Both the position numbers and the translations under genes were made by a program. This document shows positions 1 to 9,470 of a stretch of DNA of 64,000 bases, one piece after another. Under the pieces are notes generated by a model. The model saw nothing but the letters and a program-made list of their open reading frames with translations, did not search any database and was not told where the DNA came from. The DNA is taken from positions 32,776,278 to 32,840,277 of the forward strand of contig OY783194.1 of the NCBI GenBank assembly GCA_963678675.1, read 5' to 3'. Source of the DNA: Xiphydria camelus. Taxonomy: Eukaryota > Arthropoda > Insecta > Hymenoptera > Xiphydriidae. How positions within the stretch are numbered: the first letter of the stretch is position 1; every line of letters begins with the position of its first letter.

Positions 1-1582
1 GGGACGCGCTCGATTCTCGGTTCACCAAAAATCGAGCGGATTCCGCCCGCTTCCGGAACGAATACGGAGAAAGGCTCCAAAATCGGGACGCGCGTCAGAA
101 GAGGTAGAAGAAAGAATTGAAACGTTTTACCCCTCTGGAGCCTCTTATTTCAATGTTAAGATTCTTCCGGACGATCGCATCGTAAATAGCTACGACCTAC
201 CGTTCCTGCGTATAGATATACATATATACGATACATATATATGGATGCTCTATCGCGTGAACTAATTACAATTATATCCCTGTATTTTACCTCGCAACTA
301 TATAATACGTTAAAACGATCAACGATTGATAGATATTTGAAATCTGACGTACGGTGTGTTATAAGGCACGGGTCTTTGTGTGTTCCCGACTGACTATACC
401 GATCTCATTGGGATTGTCTCGCACCTCGGCGTTCGACTGCAGAGGCTCGATCGCGTCGCGAAATCTCTCGCGAAACGTGCTCAGTGATACGTTCGATATA
501 CGCTTTTGCTTTCCCGCGTTACTCCTGTAAATCCTCCGAAGCGGAGGAAAGGCACGATGTGTGGATCCTGATCGCGCGGTGCGAAGATCCTCGGATTTAC
601 GCGGAGAACTTTTGTCTCCAAGGTGCGCGTCTTATCATGTATTTACAATATTTACACGTCGAACAAAGAGAAAAGGAGAAGAGAAACTGTAGATTCCTTA
701 ACGCTTTGAAACACATTCTTACACGTTACACTATCGTATGGAAGCAGTTTTTCTTGAGCAATTGAAAATTGTCGCCACTCTACGCGACCGACGAGAGACG
801 AACCATCTTTCGGTCCCTCCTCCCTCCTCTGTCTCTCTCCCCTCTCTTCCTCCCGGAAAGTGTCGAAGCTTGACGAAGCAGAGAACCCGCTCTTCCCAGA
901 AGCCCTTTCAATTCGTCACGGTCGGCTGACATAATTTCGTAATTATAGCACGGATAAGGAGTCTTAGCGGCGACCTCTGAACGGCCTAGAGAGATCTACA
1001 GCGAAGTACGTTCAACGTTCTAATCTCGCAGATAAGGGAAAACCGCGGGTCGGTGAGGGGGTGGAGAACAACCGCGCGCCGCCTTCCATTGGCCGGAACG
1101 GCGCTAAGGTAGGCGCACTCGAGAGATTCCCACCTTCCTCCGATATTTAATCGCTTATCCGCGAGCCGGTCGGAATGCTTTATCGGATATCGCGGAAGAA
1201 TCTGTTGGAATCGACGGTTCTAGCTACGTGTTGAAGCTCACGTAGGACAAAGGTACGGAGACGTACGCGGTGTGCGATCTCAAAGATCAAACGAAAGAGG
1301 GGAATCGGCGCGTCCAAAATAGTTCTATTTCGAAGGCACGCGTTTTTCTCGAGAGAAAGAGTCAAAGAGAGAAAGATAGATCAAACGATCGGCCGTCGTC
1401 GTCGTCATGACGGCCCTCCGTTGTAGCTCGTCCGCACGAGCTTTCTCGATTTTTTGGTTTCTTCGTTTCCCTTAGAATACTATACCGGTTCGTACCAGTG
1501 CCGCAAACGCGAACGAGACACGCGGGAGTGCTTTCCTCCGGATACTTCCGGTGGGATCTCCGATGTGCGACAGAGGAGGAGG
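1..1582. other. intergenic region 3' of brinker
   Basis: This stretch lies downstream of the minus-strand brinker gene. The first 400 bases are AT-rich with short TA-rich runs near 210-245. The remainder is mixed sequence with a CCATTGG box near 1086. The short open frames here look like chance and none resembles a protein family. Any brinker 3' UTR must lie in the upper part, but I could not pick out a convincing polyadenylation signal. Confidence 0.5.
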
Positions 1583-4201
1583 CTAAGTATAATAATGAGG
1601 ACTGGCTGGATACCTGACGAAGGCGCTCCTCACTCGCGGAAAATCCGCGTAGGGGCTCCGAGGAGTTCTCCAAGCGATGGGAACCCTGAGGCTCAGCTCT
1701 AACGCGTAATCGTGACCCCTGTCGTCGTTCAGATTGCATATAACTTGACAATTGTTATTATTGTTGTTGCTGCCCGGTGATATCCCGCCGTGGACGACGC
1801 GACGATCCTCCGTGGATTTGCTGATGGGATTGTCCAAATAGGGCTTGAAGAGGATGGCGTCCTTCTTGGAGGACGGCGCCGGGGGTGCCGCGGGCGCCGG
1901 TGGCGTTGGCACGGTACTGGTCACCGGCTCCGCTTGAACGGGCGCGACCTCCGGTGTCCTCTTCGGCTTCACCAGACACAGCGGCGCCTCCTGGGGCGGC
2001 TGGTGCTCCGCGCCCGACGACGAGCCCTCATCGATCTCCGGGCAGAGTCGCTTCCGCGGCGACGGCGCGCCACCCTCGTAGCAGCAGGACATGGCGCAGG
2101 GCCTCTTGAGGGGCGACGACGCGGCGATTTCTCGGGCGTCCGAAGCGGAAGTCACGTCCGGCGCGTCCCTCGGCGAGTAGCAGTACAGACTTCTTTGGGA
2201 GTCGTAGTCCCGGTAACACGCGACGACGCCGTCCGCGACGCAGCACGAGAGCGTGCAGGGCCTGGGCAGGGCCTCCCGGGGGGAGTCCATCATCGCCGTG
2301 TAGTAGGGCGGCCCCTGCGAGGAAGCCAGCTCGCAGCAGTAGAGCGACGGCGGGGAGGAAGTGTCGAGCTCCAGTTCGAACTTCGCCGATATCGCGCAGT
2401 TCGTTCTCAGGTCGACCGGTGACTCCGCCGAGGAGCCGGTCGATTCCTGGACTGGTCCCAGTCGCTGTCTGGAGCAACCCCCGCGCAGGGCGATCTCGCC
2501 CCGCAGCTCGGTCTCCTGGCTCAGCCACTTTTGCACCTGGCGACGATTGATGCCGAATTTTCGAGCCGTGGCGCGCTGGTTACCGGCGACACCGGCGTCG
2601 CGATGAAAGGCGTCGAGAACGTCAAGCTTGAAGCGCAGGGAGAAGGACCTGCGACGCGCCAAGTCACCGGGATGGACTTGCGCGCCGGACGAGTAGTCCA
2701 GGGGATCGCTCTCGCTGTCGGAGCTCGTGCTGGAGCGACCGGAGCTTCCGGGGCCGCGGGGACTCGGCGGACCGGAGTAGGACGACCCTGGCTGAGCCCT
2801 TTCCAGCTCCGGGCTCGCCGGCCCTGAACCGTCCCGGGATGCAAGTGGTGGGACGTATCGGACGTAGTCGCGCGAGCGCTCTCCCTCGTCCGGCTCTTCC
2901 ATCTCCTCCTCCTTCACCTCTTCCTTCTTTTCCACCGCTCGCCTCTCGTGCCGGTTCTCGGAATCGGCGGGCGGCGGCGGACACGCGTGTTCGCGTTCGT
3001 GTGCGTGCCGAGCCGGGCTCGCGCGTGCAGACTCCGAGTGAGCGGCGGCCCGCCTTGGCGAGAGGGCGGAGGGGGTCGCCGGAGAGGACGGGCCGGAGGG
3101 GGCCCCGTGGACCCCGGGAGACGGCACGGCGTCGCACGGCCCTGGCGTCGCCGCGGAGTCTGGGCTCGCTCGCTCCGTCTTTATCGGCGTCGGCGCTGCT
3201 AGCAGCGGCGTGTGCGTCTGACTATCTCGTGGCGGTGATTCGATACCGCCGCCGACACCAGCAGCGTAGCTCCGATGACGATGATGACGACGATGGTCAG
3301 CGACGGGGCCGTCCGTGTTATCTCCGCTGCAGTGGTGCGGGTACCGATGATGTTCCTGGGCGGGTCGGTGGTACGCCGCCAGGGACTGTTGGTAGAGCTT
3401 CGCCTCGGTCGACGCGGGCGGAAGGGAAGGAGGGGGATGATGAATGCGAGGATACCCTGGCAGATCGTAACGACTTTCGCTACTCATCGGATAGTATTTC
3501 CGATCGTCCGTTTCCTCGGCGATCGGATAACTCGGATGCGTCGCTTCCTCGAGCACGTGACGCTCTTGCGGCGGGTACTCGGCGTAATCTGGCGGCGTGG
3601 CACGCGCGGAAAGGACGTTGGTCGCCGCGTTCGTCGTCTCCGAGGACGGGTACCGGGGAGAAGCGGGCGATCGGCGACGAGGAGGAGGCGCGAGCCCTTG
3701 TCGGGCGGCCAGCTCGTCGCCGTGCAGTCTGGCGAGACTGAGGTTCAAGGCCGGCGCTGGTGTCGTTGCCGCTGGAGCCACGCCGCCGGTACTCGGCGAT
3801 TCCACCGCGTGATCGTCCGCCATCGGCAGCGTCGTCGTGCTCGTCGTCGAGGACGGTGTCGACGAAGACGAGGACGATGACGACGAAGAGGAGGGCGAGG
3901 CCGAGGAAACCGTGCTCTCGGCGCAGCTGCTCCTCAGATTCTCTTCGCACTGTAACCACTTTTGTATCTGTCTCCTGTGAATGCCGTATTTCCTGGCGGT
4001 GGCACGCTGATTGCCACGGCAATCTATGTCATTTCTGTACGAGTCCAGGACCTTCAGCTTGAACGCCGGAGCGAATATTCGCCTGCTACCCATCACGCCC
4101 ACTGTCTTACGAACGTTCTGCTGCTGCTGCTGCTGCTGCTGCTTCGTCACCATTTTCACCGAGTTCCCCTCACTGAGCACTTCGGTCACACCATGTGCCA
4201 T
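1583..4201 (-). CDS. brk: Brinker, Dpp-pathway transcriptional repressor with two Brinker-type DNA-binding domains
   Basis: Single-exon gene of 872 residues; the Drosophila protein is also intronless, at about 700. Residues 40-92 form a Brinker DNA-binding domain with the signature GNQRATARKYGIHRRQIQKW. A second copy lies at about 512-572 (FKLDVLDAFHRD, then GNQRATARKFGINRRQVQKW). A polyQ run occupies 21-28. Corepressor-type motifs are visible: PALNLSL near 152 and PVDLR near 595 (CtBP-like), and FKPYLD near 788, matching the Groucho-binding FKPY of Drosophila Brinker. The spacer is rich in Ser, Pro, His and acidic runs. The family binds GGCGYY sites in the nucleus and represses Dpp/BMP targets. 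The start has a good context (A at -3, G at +4); Met17 is an alternative. Frames open on the other strand are GC-driven shadows. The identity is firm; the role of the second domain is inference. Confidence 0.93.
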   Translation of the reverse strand: MAHGVTEVLSEGNSVKMVTKQQQQQQQQNVRKTVGVMGSRRIFAPAFKLKVLDSYRNDIDCRGNQRATARKYGIHRRQIQKWLQCEENLRSSCAESTVSSASPSSSSSSSSSSSTPSSTTSTTTLPMADDHAVESPSTGGVAPAATTPAPALNLSLARLHGDELAARQGLAPPPRRRSPASPRYPSSETTNAATNVLSARATPPDYAEYPPQERHVLEEATHPSYPIAEETDDRKYYPMSSESRYDLPGYPRIHHPPPSLPPASTEAKLYQQSLAAYHRPAQEHHRYPHHCSGDNTDGPVADHRRHHRHRSYAAGVGGGIESPPRDSQTHTPLLAAPTPIKTERASPDSAATPGPCDAVPSPGVHGAPSGPSSPATPSALSPRRAAAHSESARASPARHAHEREHACPPPPADSENRHERRAVEKKEEVKEEEMEEPDEGERSRDYVRYVPPLASRDGSGPASPELERAQPGSSYSGPPSPRGPGSSGRSSTSSDSESDPLDYSSGAQVHPGDLARRRSFSLRFKLDVLDAFHRDAGVAGNQRATARKFGINRRQVQKWLSQETELRGEIALRGGCSRQRLGPVQESTGSSAESPVDLRTNCAISAKFELELDTSSPPSLYCCELASSQGPPYYTAMMDSPREALPRPCTLSCCVADGVVACYRDYDSQRSLYCYSPRDAPDVTSASDAREIAASSPLKRPCAMSCCYEGGAPSPRKRLCPEIDEGSSSGAEHQPPQEAPLCLVKPKRTPEVAPVQAEPVTSTVPTPPAPAAPPAPSSKKDAILFKPYLDNPISKSTEDRRVVHGGISPGSNNNNNNCQVICNLNDDRGHDYALELSLRVPIAWRTPRSPYADFPRVRSAFVRYPASPHYYT
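1973..1988 (-). promoter_or_regulatory. match to Dpp silencer element inside brinker coding sequence
   Basis: CAGAC-N5-GGCGCC on the plus strand is a full reverse-complement match to GRCGNC-N5-GTCTG, the Mad/Medea/Schnurri silencer consensus. It lies in codons around residue 740, near PLCLVKPKR. Being coding sequence, it may be coincidental. Confidence 0.3.
4121..4143 (-). repeat. CAG/CTG trinucleotide run in brinker (polyQ)
   Basis: An uninterrupted CTG run on the plus strand encodes the polyglutamine tract near the Brinker N terminus, just before the first DNA-binding domain. Such runs often vary in length between individuals. Confidence 0.85.
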
Positions 4202-4650
4202 AGTTCACTCGTCGGTGAATTCGCGCGCAAACTGTCACCGACACGAATCGCCGCACCGCCGCGGACTAGGACGAAAGGGCACTTGGAAACTGGGCACCGC
4301 GAACACACGGGGGTACCTTAACGCGTAACATTGCACGGAGTGGCCTGGCCGCGCGGAGCACGGAGTTCCTTTTAGGTCTTGGTAGATGCCGTAACTAATT
4401 TTCATCCCCACCACCTCGCGGTAGCCGCTTCTCCCTGAAACGGTCTCTCCCCTCTACGCCGTTCCGGCTGGGCTACCCCCTCCCGCGACTCTTCTTTCCT
4501 TCCCCTCCCGCGCGCACCACTCACCCCCCTCTCCCACCTACTGCGAGCCGGGCGCTAGTCCGCCGCCGCCGCCACCACCGGCCACCAGTCATTCTCTGCG
4601 CTACAAAAACCCCCCTCGCTCGCGCGTAGGCGCCCCTCTTTCACACCTCA
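4202..4650. promoter_or_regulatory. probable brinker 5' UTR and proximal upstream region
   Basis: GC-rich, CpG-rich and partly pyrimidine-rich sequence directly upstream of the brinker start. I see no clear TATA box on the minus strand and cannot place the transcription start. It is called regulatory only by position and composition. Confidence 0.4.
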
Positions 4651-4652
4651 TC

Positions 4653-4744
4653 GCCATAAAACTCCGCCATTTTGTGGCCTCACTTCCGTTAATGACGCGC
4701 GCGCGGGAAACGTCACGCCGGCGCGCTCGGCGCCATATTGTCTG
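4653..4744. promoter_or_regulatory. cluster of GCCAT (Pho/YY1-like) motifs with an overlapping silencer element
   Basis: Three GCCAT motifs followed by A/T-rich bases lie at 4653, 4666 and 4732 within 84 bases. The middle one, read on the minus strand as AAAATGGCGGA, is a close YY1/Pho match. The third overlaps the silencer element at 4729. Pho/YY1 motifs are typical of promoters just past the start site and of Polycomb response elements; which applies here is inference. Confidence 0.4.
4729..4744 (+). promoter_or_regulatory. Dpp silencer element (Mad/Medea/Schnurri type), proximal copy
   Basis: GGCGCC-ATATT-GTCTG matches every defined position of GRCGNC-N5-GTCTG. In Drosophila such sites let a pMad-Medea-Schnurri complex shut brinker off in response to Dpp. 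This copy lies about 530 bases upstream of the brinker start codon, a fitting position. Binding itself is not shown by sequence. Confidence 0.65.
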
Positions 4745-5150
4745 CCGCGACCGTCTGCCCCGCGGTTGCCCGGCTGCGTGTTGGCTTCGTTTTTCGAATT
4801 GACGCGACTCCGCTCGACCCTCGCGCGCTCCTCTCGCGCCTCTCGCCGCGCCGAGGATCCCCGATTTTTGCGCCTTTCTCCTCGCCTCGTTTCTGAACTG
4901 TTCGCACGCGGGCGATCAAAGGCCGATCCTCGCTCTGCCACGGATCTTCTTAGCGCCTCGCGTGGTGGGATTCGAGCACTCGCCGCCGCCGCATTCCTCT
5001 CTCGCGCCGCGGCGTGTGACTCCTTCGCGGTCGTGAATGTACGCGTGCGTCGAGAGCGCAAAGATTTAGGTTGTCTCGACCTTGTCGATATTCTGTTCAG
5101 CGCTTCGCACGCGCGCGGGCATTTGTGTATGCGCATCGGATAATTGCGAT

Positions 5151-6700
5151 ATCGCCCCTCCCCCCTCTCCCGTACAATAAGGATGAAGATGCATTTATTG
5201 AGTAGACTCTAAGACAGGTGTCTCTTAAGTTCACAAAGAAAATAACGAAAAGTAACGATAATATGATGAATAATAGGATGAACAGTAAAAATAAGTAAAG
5301 GTAAAAATAAATAAAAGTAAATAAAAGAAAATAGTAAAAGTAAAAATAAGTAAAAGTAAAAAATAAGGGAGGAGGGAGCGAACGATCGATCGATCTCACC
5401 GTGAAAAAGTTTTCTAAATTCTCTCCTACGGTATCTAACGATCGGGTGAGGAATAGGTATCCGTCGAACACACTTCGACGGGCTCACCGTAATACTTTTT
5501 CGCGACAAGTCCTCTCGGGAGGGACTCGTCCCGGAGGAAGCAAATCTTTACGCTTCCGTGGCTCTTCGCGCAACGGTTCAAAGTCAACAGACGAAGCGCG
5601 ATATCGCCAAGCTTTTATCTCCCAATATATGTACACGCACACACGTTCTCATTGTTAATATTATCATTACAGTACTCGGTATTATTTCTATGGGCGGAGC
5701 CGATTAGCTGGATGGTGTTATTGTTATTATTTGTCATTATGATTATCGCCGTCCCCGCGAATTAGCGATGCCAGCGCTCGTTTTGAATGAGATTTCGAAG
5801 CCTGCTTCTCTCTCCGCGAACGCGCAGAGCCCCGAGAGTTTCTCATACGCGCCGTAGAATGAGATCATGTTGTTTTTGTGGCGTGAGCCGACAGTTAATA
5901 TGTTTAGCTTGACGCGCCGTTGCCACGTTGCCGCACGTAGGCACGAGAACAGAGAGAAAGAGAGAGAGAGACTCGCCACAGGCATGACGCAAGCAGCGGG
6001 ACGCCGACAAAGAAGCACGACTCGAGAAGCCCCGCGTACTACGGAGCAGAGATTCACGAATTCGACGCGTTATACGCGTACGGGCGAAATCGAAGCTATG
6101 GCGAACGCTGTATATTCCTTAAAAAATGTTGTGAACATAGCCCGATCACGGGAAGCGGGAGACGAGAAGAAATTCTTTCTTTCGCGCGTGCAGGATCATC
6201 GCATCCGCGATTCTCGCCTCTCGTACGCTTCCGCTCTCCGACATCGAACGCTCATACAGTAGTTAGGCTCGAGTCACCGGTCAGGAATTCCTCCGCTCGA
6301 GCCATGCGCGCGCGCGCGAATACCGCGCCTCTCCGCACGTTCCCGGCGTCGATCCATCCCGTCGAGCTTTCCCGTCGAGGAGGCGAATTATCTCAACAGC
6401 GCGGAGGAGGCTCTCGCTCGGTTCGGGGAATTCGAAAGCCGGCAAAGGACAAATTGCATTCACGCCCCTTTTTTTTGTTTCCCGGAAAAGCCAGCCAGGC
6501 AACGAGGGGTGCGGCGGACGACGGTCCAGAGGGCGAGCGAGCCGATGTACCTCGAGCCCGCGTCGCAGAGTAATCGAGTTTCGAACCGAGGACCGCGTAG
6601 TCCGCAGAGGCGGAGAGGCCAGGCCGAGAGAACAGGCAGCGCGCCACAACGGCTGGCACCGTCGGATTTGTCCTTGGGCCGAAGGTAGGCGCAGCGACCG
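5151..6700. other. brinker upstream intergenic region, no gene seen
   Basis: Begins with a purine-rich, AT-rich tandem-like stretch, then mixed and CpG-rich sequence. A few short frames are open, none protein-like. It may hold enhancers, but I saw no further full silencer-element match here. Confidence 0.4.
5283..5373 (+). repeat. degenerate AAAAGTAAAAATAAGT tandem repeat
   Basis: About 90 bases built from imperfect repeats of AAAGTAAAAATAAGT-like units, strongly purine-biased on the plus strand. It contrasts with the GC-rich flanks. Confidence 0.8.
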
Positions 6701-6752
6701 AGGACGTGGCAACGCCGTGCTCTCCCCTCCTTTGTCCGTCGGCCGGTCTTGC

Positions 6753-6768
6753 CAGACAGGGTGTCGCC
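6753..6768 (-). promoter_or_regulatory. Dpp silencer element, distal copy 1
   Basis: CAGAC-AGGGT-GTCGCC, which on the minus strand reads GGCGAC-ACCCT-GTCTG, a full consensus match. Its 3' flank on the minus strand (GTCTGGCAAGACCGGC) is nearly identical to that of the copy at 7133. Confidence 0.6.
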
Positions 6769-7132
6769 AGCTCGGTCGGCCAGGCCGTCCGGGTTGGAAC
6801 AGGAGGAAGCGAGGGACAGGGGCAGTGGGGTGAGAAGAAGGGGGCTACGGAGAATCGGTGTGGGCTCGGCTGGAGGAGGACGTGGAGGGGTATGGAGGGG
6901 CTTCGCGGCTCGGCTCCGTGTATTATAGGATCGGTCGAGGACCTACATTCACGCGGGGAACCATGTTTGAAAACTCGCGTCCCGCTGGAATGTGGCCTGC
7001 GGGGGCCCCTCCGGTCTCCCCTCTCGCCCCGGCGATCCCGCTGTGCCGACGCCCCTGCGCGCCCCCCCTCGGGCTTGGCGCCCCAAATGGTCGCGTAACC
7101 AGAGACGCGCCTCTAGCCTGGCCTGGTCGTGC

Positions 7133-7148
7133 CAGACTTCTCGGCGCC
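7133..7148 (-). promoter_or_regulatory. Dpp silencer element, distal copy 2
   Basis: CAGAC-TTCTC-GGCGCC, on the minus strand GGCGCC-GAGAA-GTCTG, a full consensus match about 2.9 kb upstream of brinker. The flank GTCTGGCACGACCAGGC is shared with the 6753 copy. Confidence 0.6.
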
Positions 7149-7218
7149 CAAATGATGTACGCCGACCGTTCTCTGTCTCGCTCGTGCCTCCTTCTCTGTC
7201 TTCTCTCGCTCGCGCTCA

Positions 7219-7220
<2 letters not shown>

Positions 7221-7271
<51 letters not shown>
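7221..7271 (+). repeat. (CT)n microsatellite
   Basis: About 25 uninterrupted CT dinucleotides, immediately downstream of the distal silencer copies. Confidence 0.97.
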
Positions 7272-7274
<3 letters not shown>

Positions 7275-7640
7275 CACTCGCTCTATGTACCGCACTGGAG
7301 GAACCGCGAGGGGCCTTTCGTTTATCCGCGTACATATAGATGTATCCACCTATAGGCAACCACGCGACTTTGTTCCGCTACGTAGGTATCGTGTACCTAC
7401 GTACGCGGAAAGGTACCCCGCGCGACCCTTACCTATCTTACTCACACATTTCGTCGTACGTGTGGTAATATCTGAGCGGCGAGAGTCGCAGTGCTGTACT
7501 CTCGCGCGGAATTTTCCTCTCGGAGGAGTCGTTCCGCGCGGGGGAAGTAAACCTTTGCTCCGCTCTAGATCCAGAAAGATTACCGCGTATCCCGTGTACC
7601 TAAACGAATAGGATATATTACAATATCCCGCGCGAGTAGG

Positions 7641-7810
7641 GTACGCAGAAAAAATAGAATTAGTTGGATCTATTGAAAATTACTTGCGGGGTCGCAAGTA
7701 ATATATTTATTTATAATATGAAAAAATATCTATTTCATGTAAATAAATAATTACTCGTGACCCCGCAAGTAATTTTTAGTAGATCCGATTGATTCTTTTT
7801 CTCTGTGTAC
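7641..7810. mobile_element. MITE family A, copy 1
   Basis: Palindromic element. The left arm (AGAATTAGTTGGATCTA, then GGGGTCGCAAGTAAT) is mirrored by the right arm (ATTACTCGTGACCCCGCAAG, then GATTCTTTTTCTCTGTG). GTAC lies next to both ends. Related copies lie near 13.9, 24.7, 31.6 and 55.1 kb. Confidence 0.8.
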
Positions 7811-9360
7811 AGCCGCATCGCCAGGCGTGCCTTCGCGAATAGAAGAATTGGAAAGTGGAGGTCGTGGAAAATTCTTTGCGCGCGAGTGACGCGAGTCGTT
7901 TGTCGCGCTCGCACAATTATTAGACTCTTTCTTTGTACGCTCCGCGACACGCGCGTGCCCGTATCACCTGTATAGACGAGCGGGCGGCTTATCTTTTGTG
8001 CATATCCCGCTCGCTTCGAAACGCGCGCTATCTCTCCGAAGACGGTCGGCTTATCGTTTACCTCGTCACGGCAAGTGTTGCGGGAAGAATACGCATGTAT
8101 CGCGGTGCCTCGTACCTTTGTACTTTGATCTCCTTTCCGAATGGAGCGCGTATATAGCTCGCGTCGCTCCAACGTCGTTTCAATATCGCGCGCATTTATA
8201 ACTCTTGCTGGCGTTTCTCAAGTATGTACGAGTTGACCGGGAGAAGGCACACGTGCACCAGCCACATATTTTCTCCGTGTACGCGCCTCTCGCTCATGTT
8301 TACGTGTGTGCGTTCGTGCGCTATACATACATACATATATACTACGCCTATAGACTAGCGTCGAACGCGACGCTTACCGTATGTTCTAACTCGAAGTAGA
8401 CGCGTATATACGTGTACATATATGTGTAGAGGGATTTGATTATTCATTTGCTCGCTATTCGATTTGCGCCGATCGGACGTAGATTTTTCATGGGTTTTTT
8501 CTTGGATTCAATTTACTCGAATACCTAAGTCTGTACGTGCGTCGGGCGATAACGTGTGTACGCACACGACGCACTACGTACAATTTACGTGAATTTCAAA
8601 TAAATACAGCTATATTACGTGTACCACGCGAGGCTAAACTTACTCGCCAGGAAAGAAATTTCAGTCTATATTATCTCATTATTTATAAATTTTTGGTCTA
8701 TATCGATATAAAACTTTATCACAGTTATCTGCAACACGTAATCTTCAAAAAAGTATTATACAAATATGAGCCAAAAGCTCACAGGTAAAGAGATAATAGT
8801 GATTCGAGTTTCTTTTATGGCGAGTAAGTTTAGCCTCATAAGGTACGTATATTCTTATGAAAAATATACGTATTTCTTATGTATGTTGTTCGTTTCAATA
8901 CTTACAGAAAATAAAAATTTATATCATACGTATAATGTACATATATTTCACGTATACAGATAATAAACGTATAGTATACGTATATTAGCCGGTCATTTAG
9001 CTTCATTTTTTACATTCATTTTACGTATAATTACGTATATCATACGTAAGTATGTCGTGTGGGTACGGCTCGTGCGAGCTTGCATTTGCGTACCTACTAG
9101 AGATTGCGTGGTGCGAGTTAAAGCGTTGCTCGCGTGTGTCGTCGCTATCCGATGAGGGCTTTACTTGGCAATGTCACTAAACGTAACGTAGTAAATAGGG
9201 TGGAAATATCTGCAATTCAGTTTTTAAGCAATTTTTTAAATCGCAGATTCGAAAAATGCGAGCAAAATTATTTACTCCGCGCTTTTTCATTTTTCTATCT
9301 CGGCCTTATCTGAGCTGCTCTCGCACTCATTATTTAGCATAAGTGCGTATCTCTGGCGTT
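7811..9360. other. intergenic, AT-rich, with one long-arm hairpin
   Basis: No gene seen. The first 350 bases are mixed and CpG-rich; the rest becomes AT-rich with many TACGTAT-like repeats between 8840 and 9060. It contains the perfect inverted repeat listed separately at 8630-8837. Confidence 0.45.
8630..8837. repeat. perfect 19-base inverted repeat
   Basis: GAGGCTAAACTTACTCGCC at 8630-8648 is the exact reverse complement of 8819-8837. The 170 bases between are AT-rich. Probably a foldback MITE remnant. Confidence 0.75.
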
Positions 9361-9365
9361 TCGAT

Positions 9366-9470
9366 GATGTCACGATGTTGCAGAGAGAAACGCATTTATA
9401 GATTGCGAATAATTATTTTTTCGGATATTTTCTTTTTCGCGTGATATCAATATCAATAATCGTATTTTTT
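9366..9470 (-). repeat. repeat family T, inverted copy
   Basis: Starts GATGTTGCAGAGAGAAACGC and continues AT-rich. Its reverse complement matches the end of the copy near 10815-10905 (GTTTCTCTCTGCAACATCGTGAC) and a third copy near 47.4 kb. Confidence 0.65.

Larger units (their letters stand above)
6701..7150. promoter_or_regulatory. candidate distal brinker silencer module
   Basis: GC-rich segment about 2.5-3 kb upstream of brinker containing two silencer-element matches (6753 and 7133) and, between them, TGGAATGTGG at 6986-6995, which reads CCACATTCCA on the other strand and fits the Scalloped/TEAD consensus. Three such sites in 400 bases suggest a cis-regulatory module. This is motif-based inference. 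Confidence 0.45.

Noticed and set aside
1790..3880. Long plus-strand open frames across the brinker gene
   Set aside because: They lie opposite a clear brinker coding region, are Arg/Ala/Gly-rich and result from its GC-rich codons.
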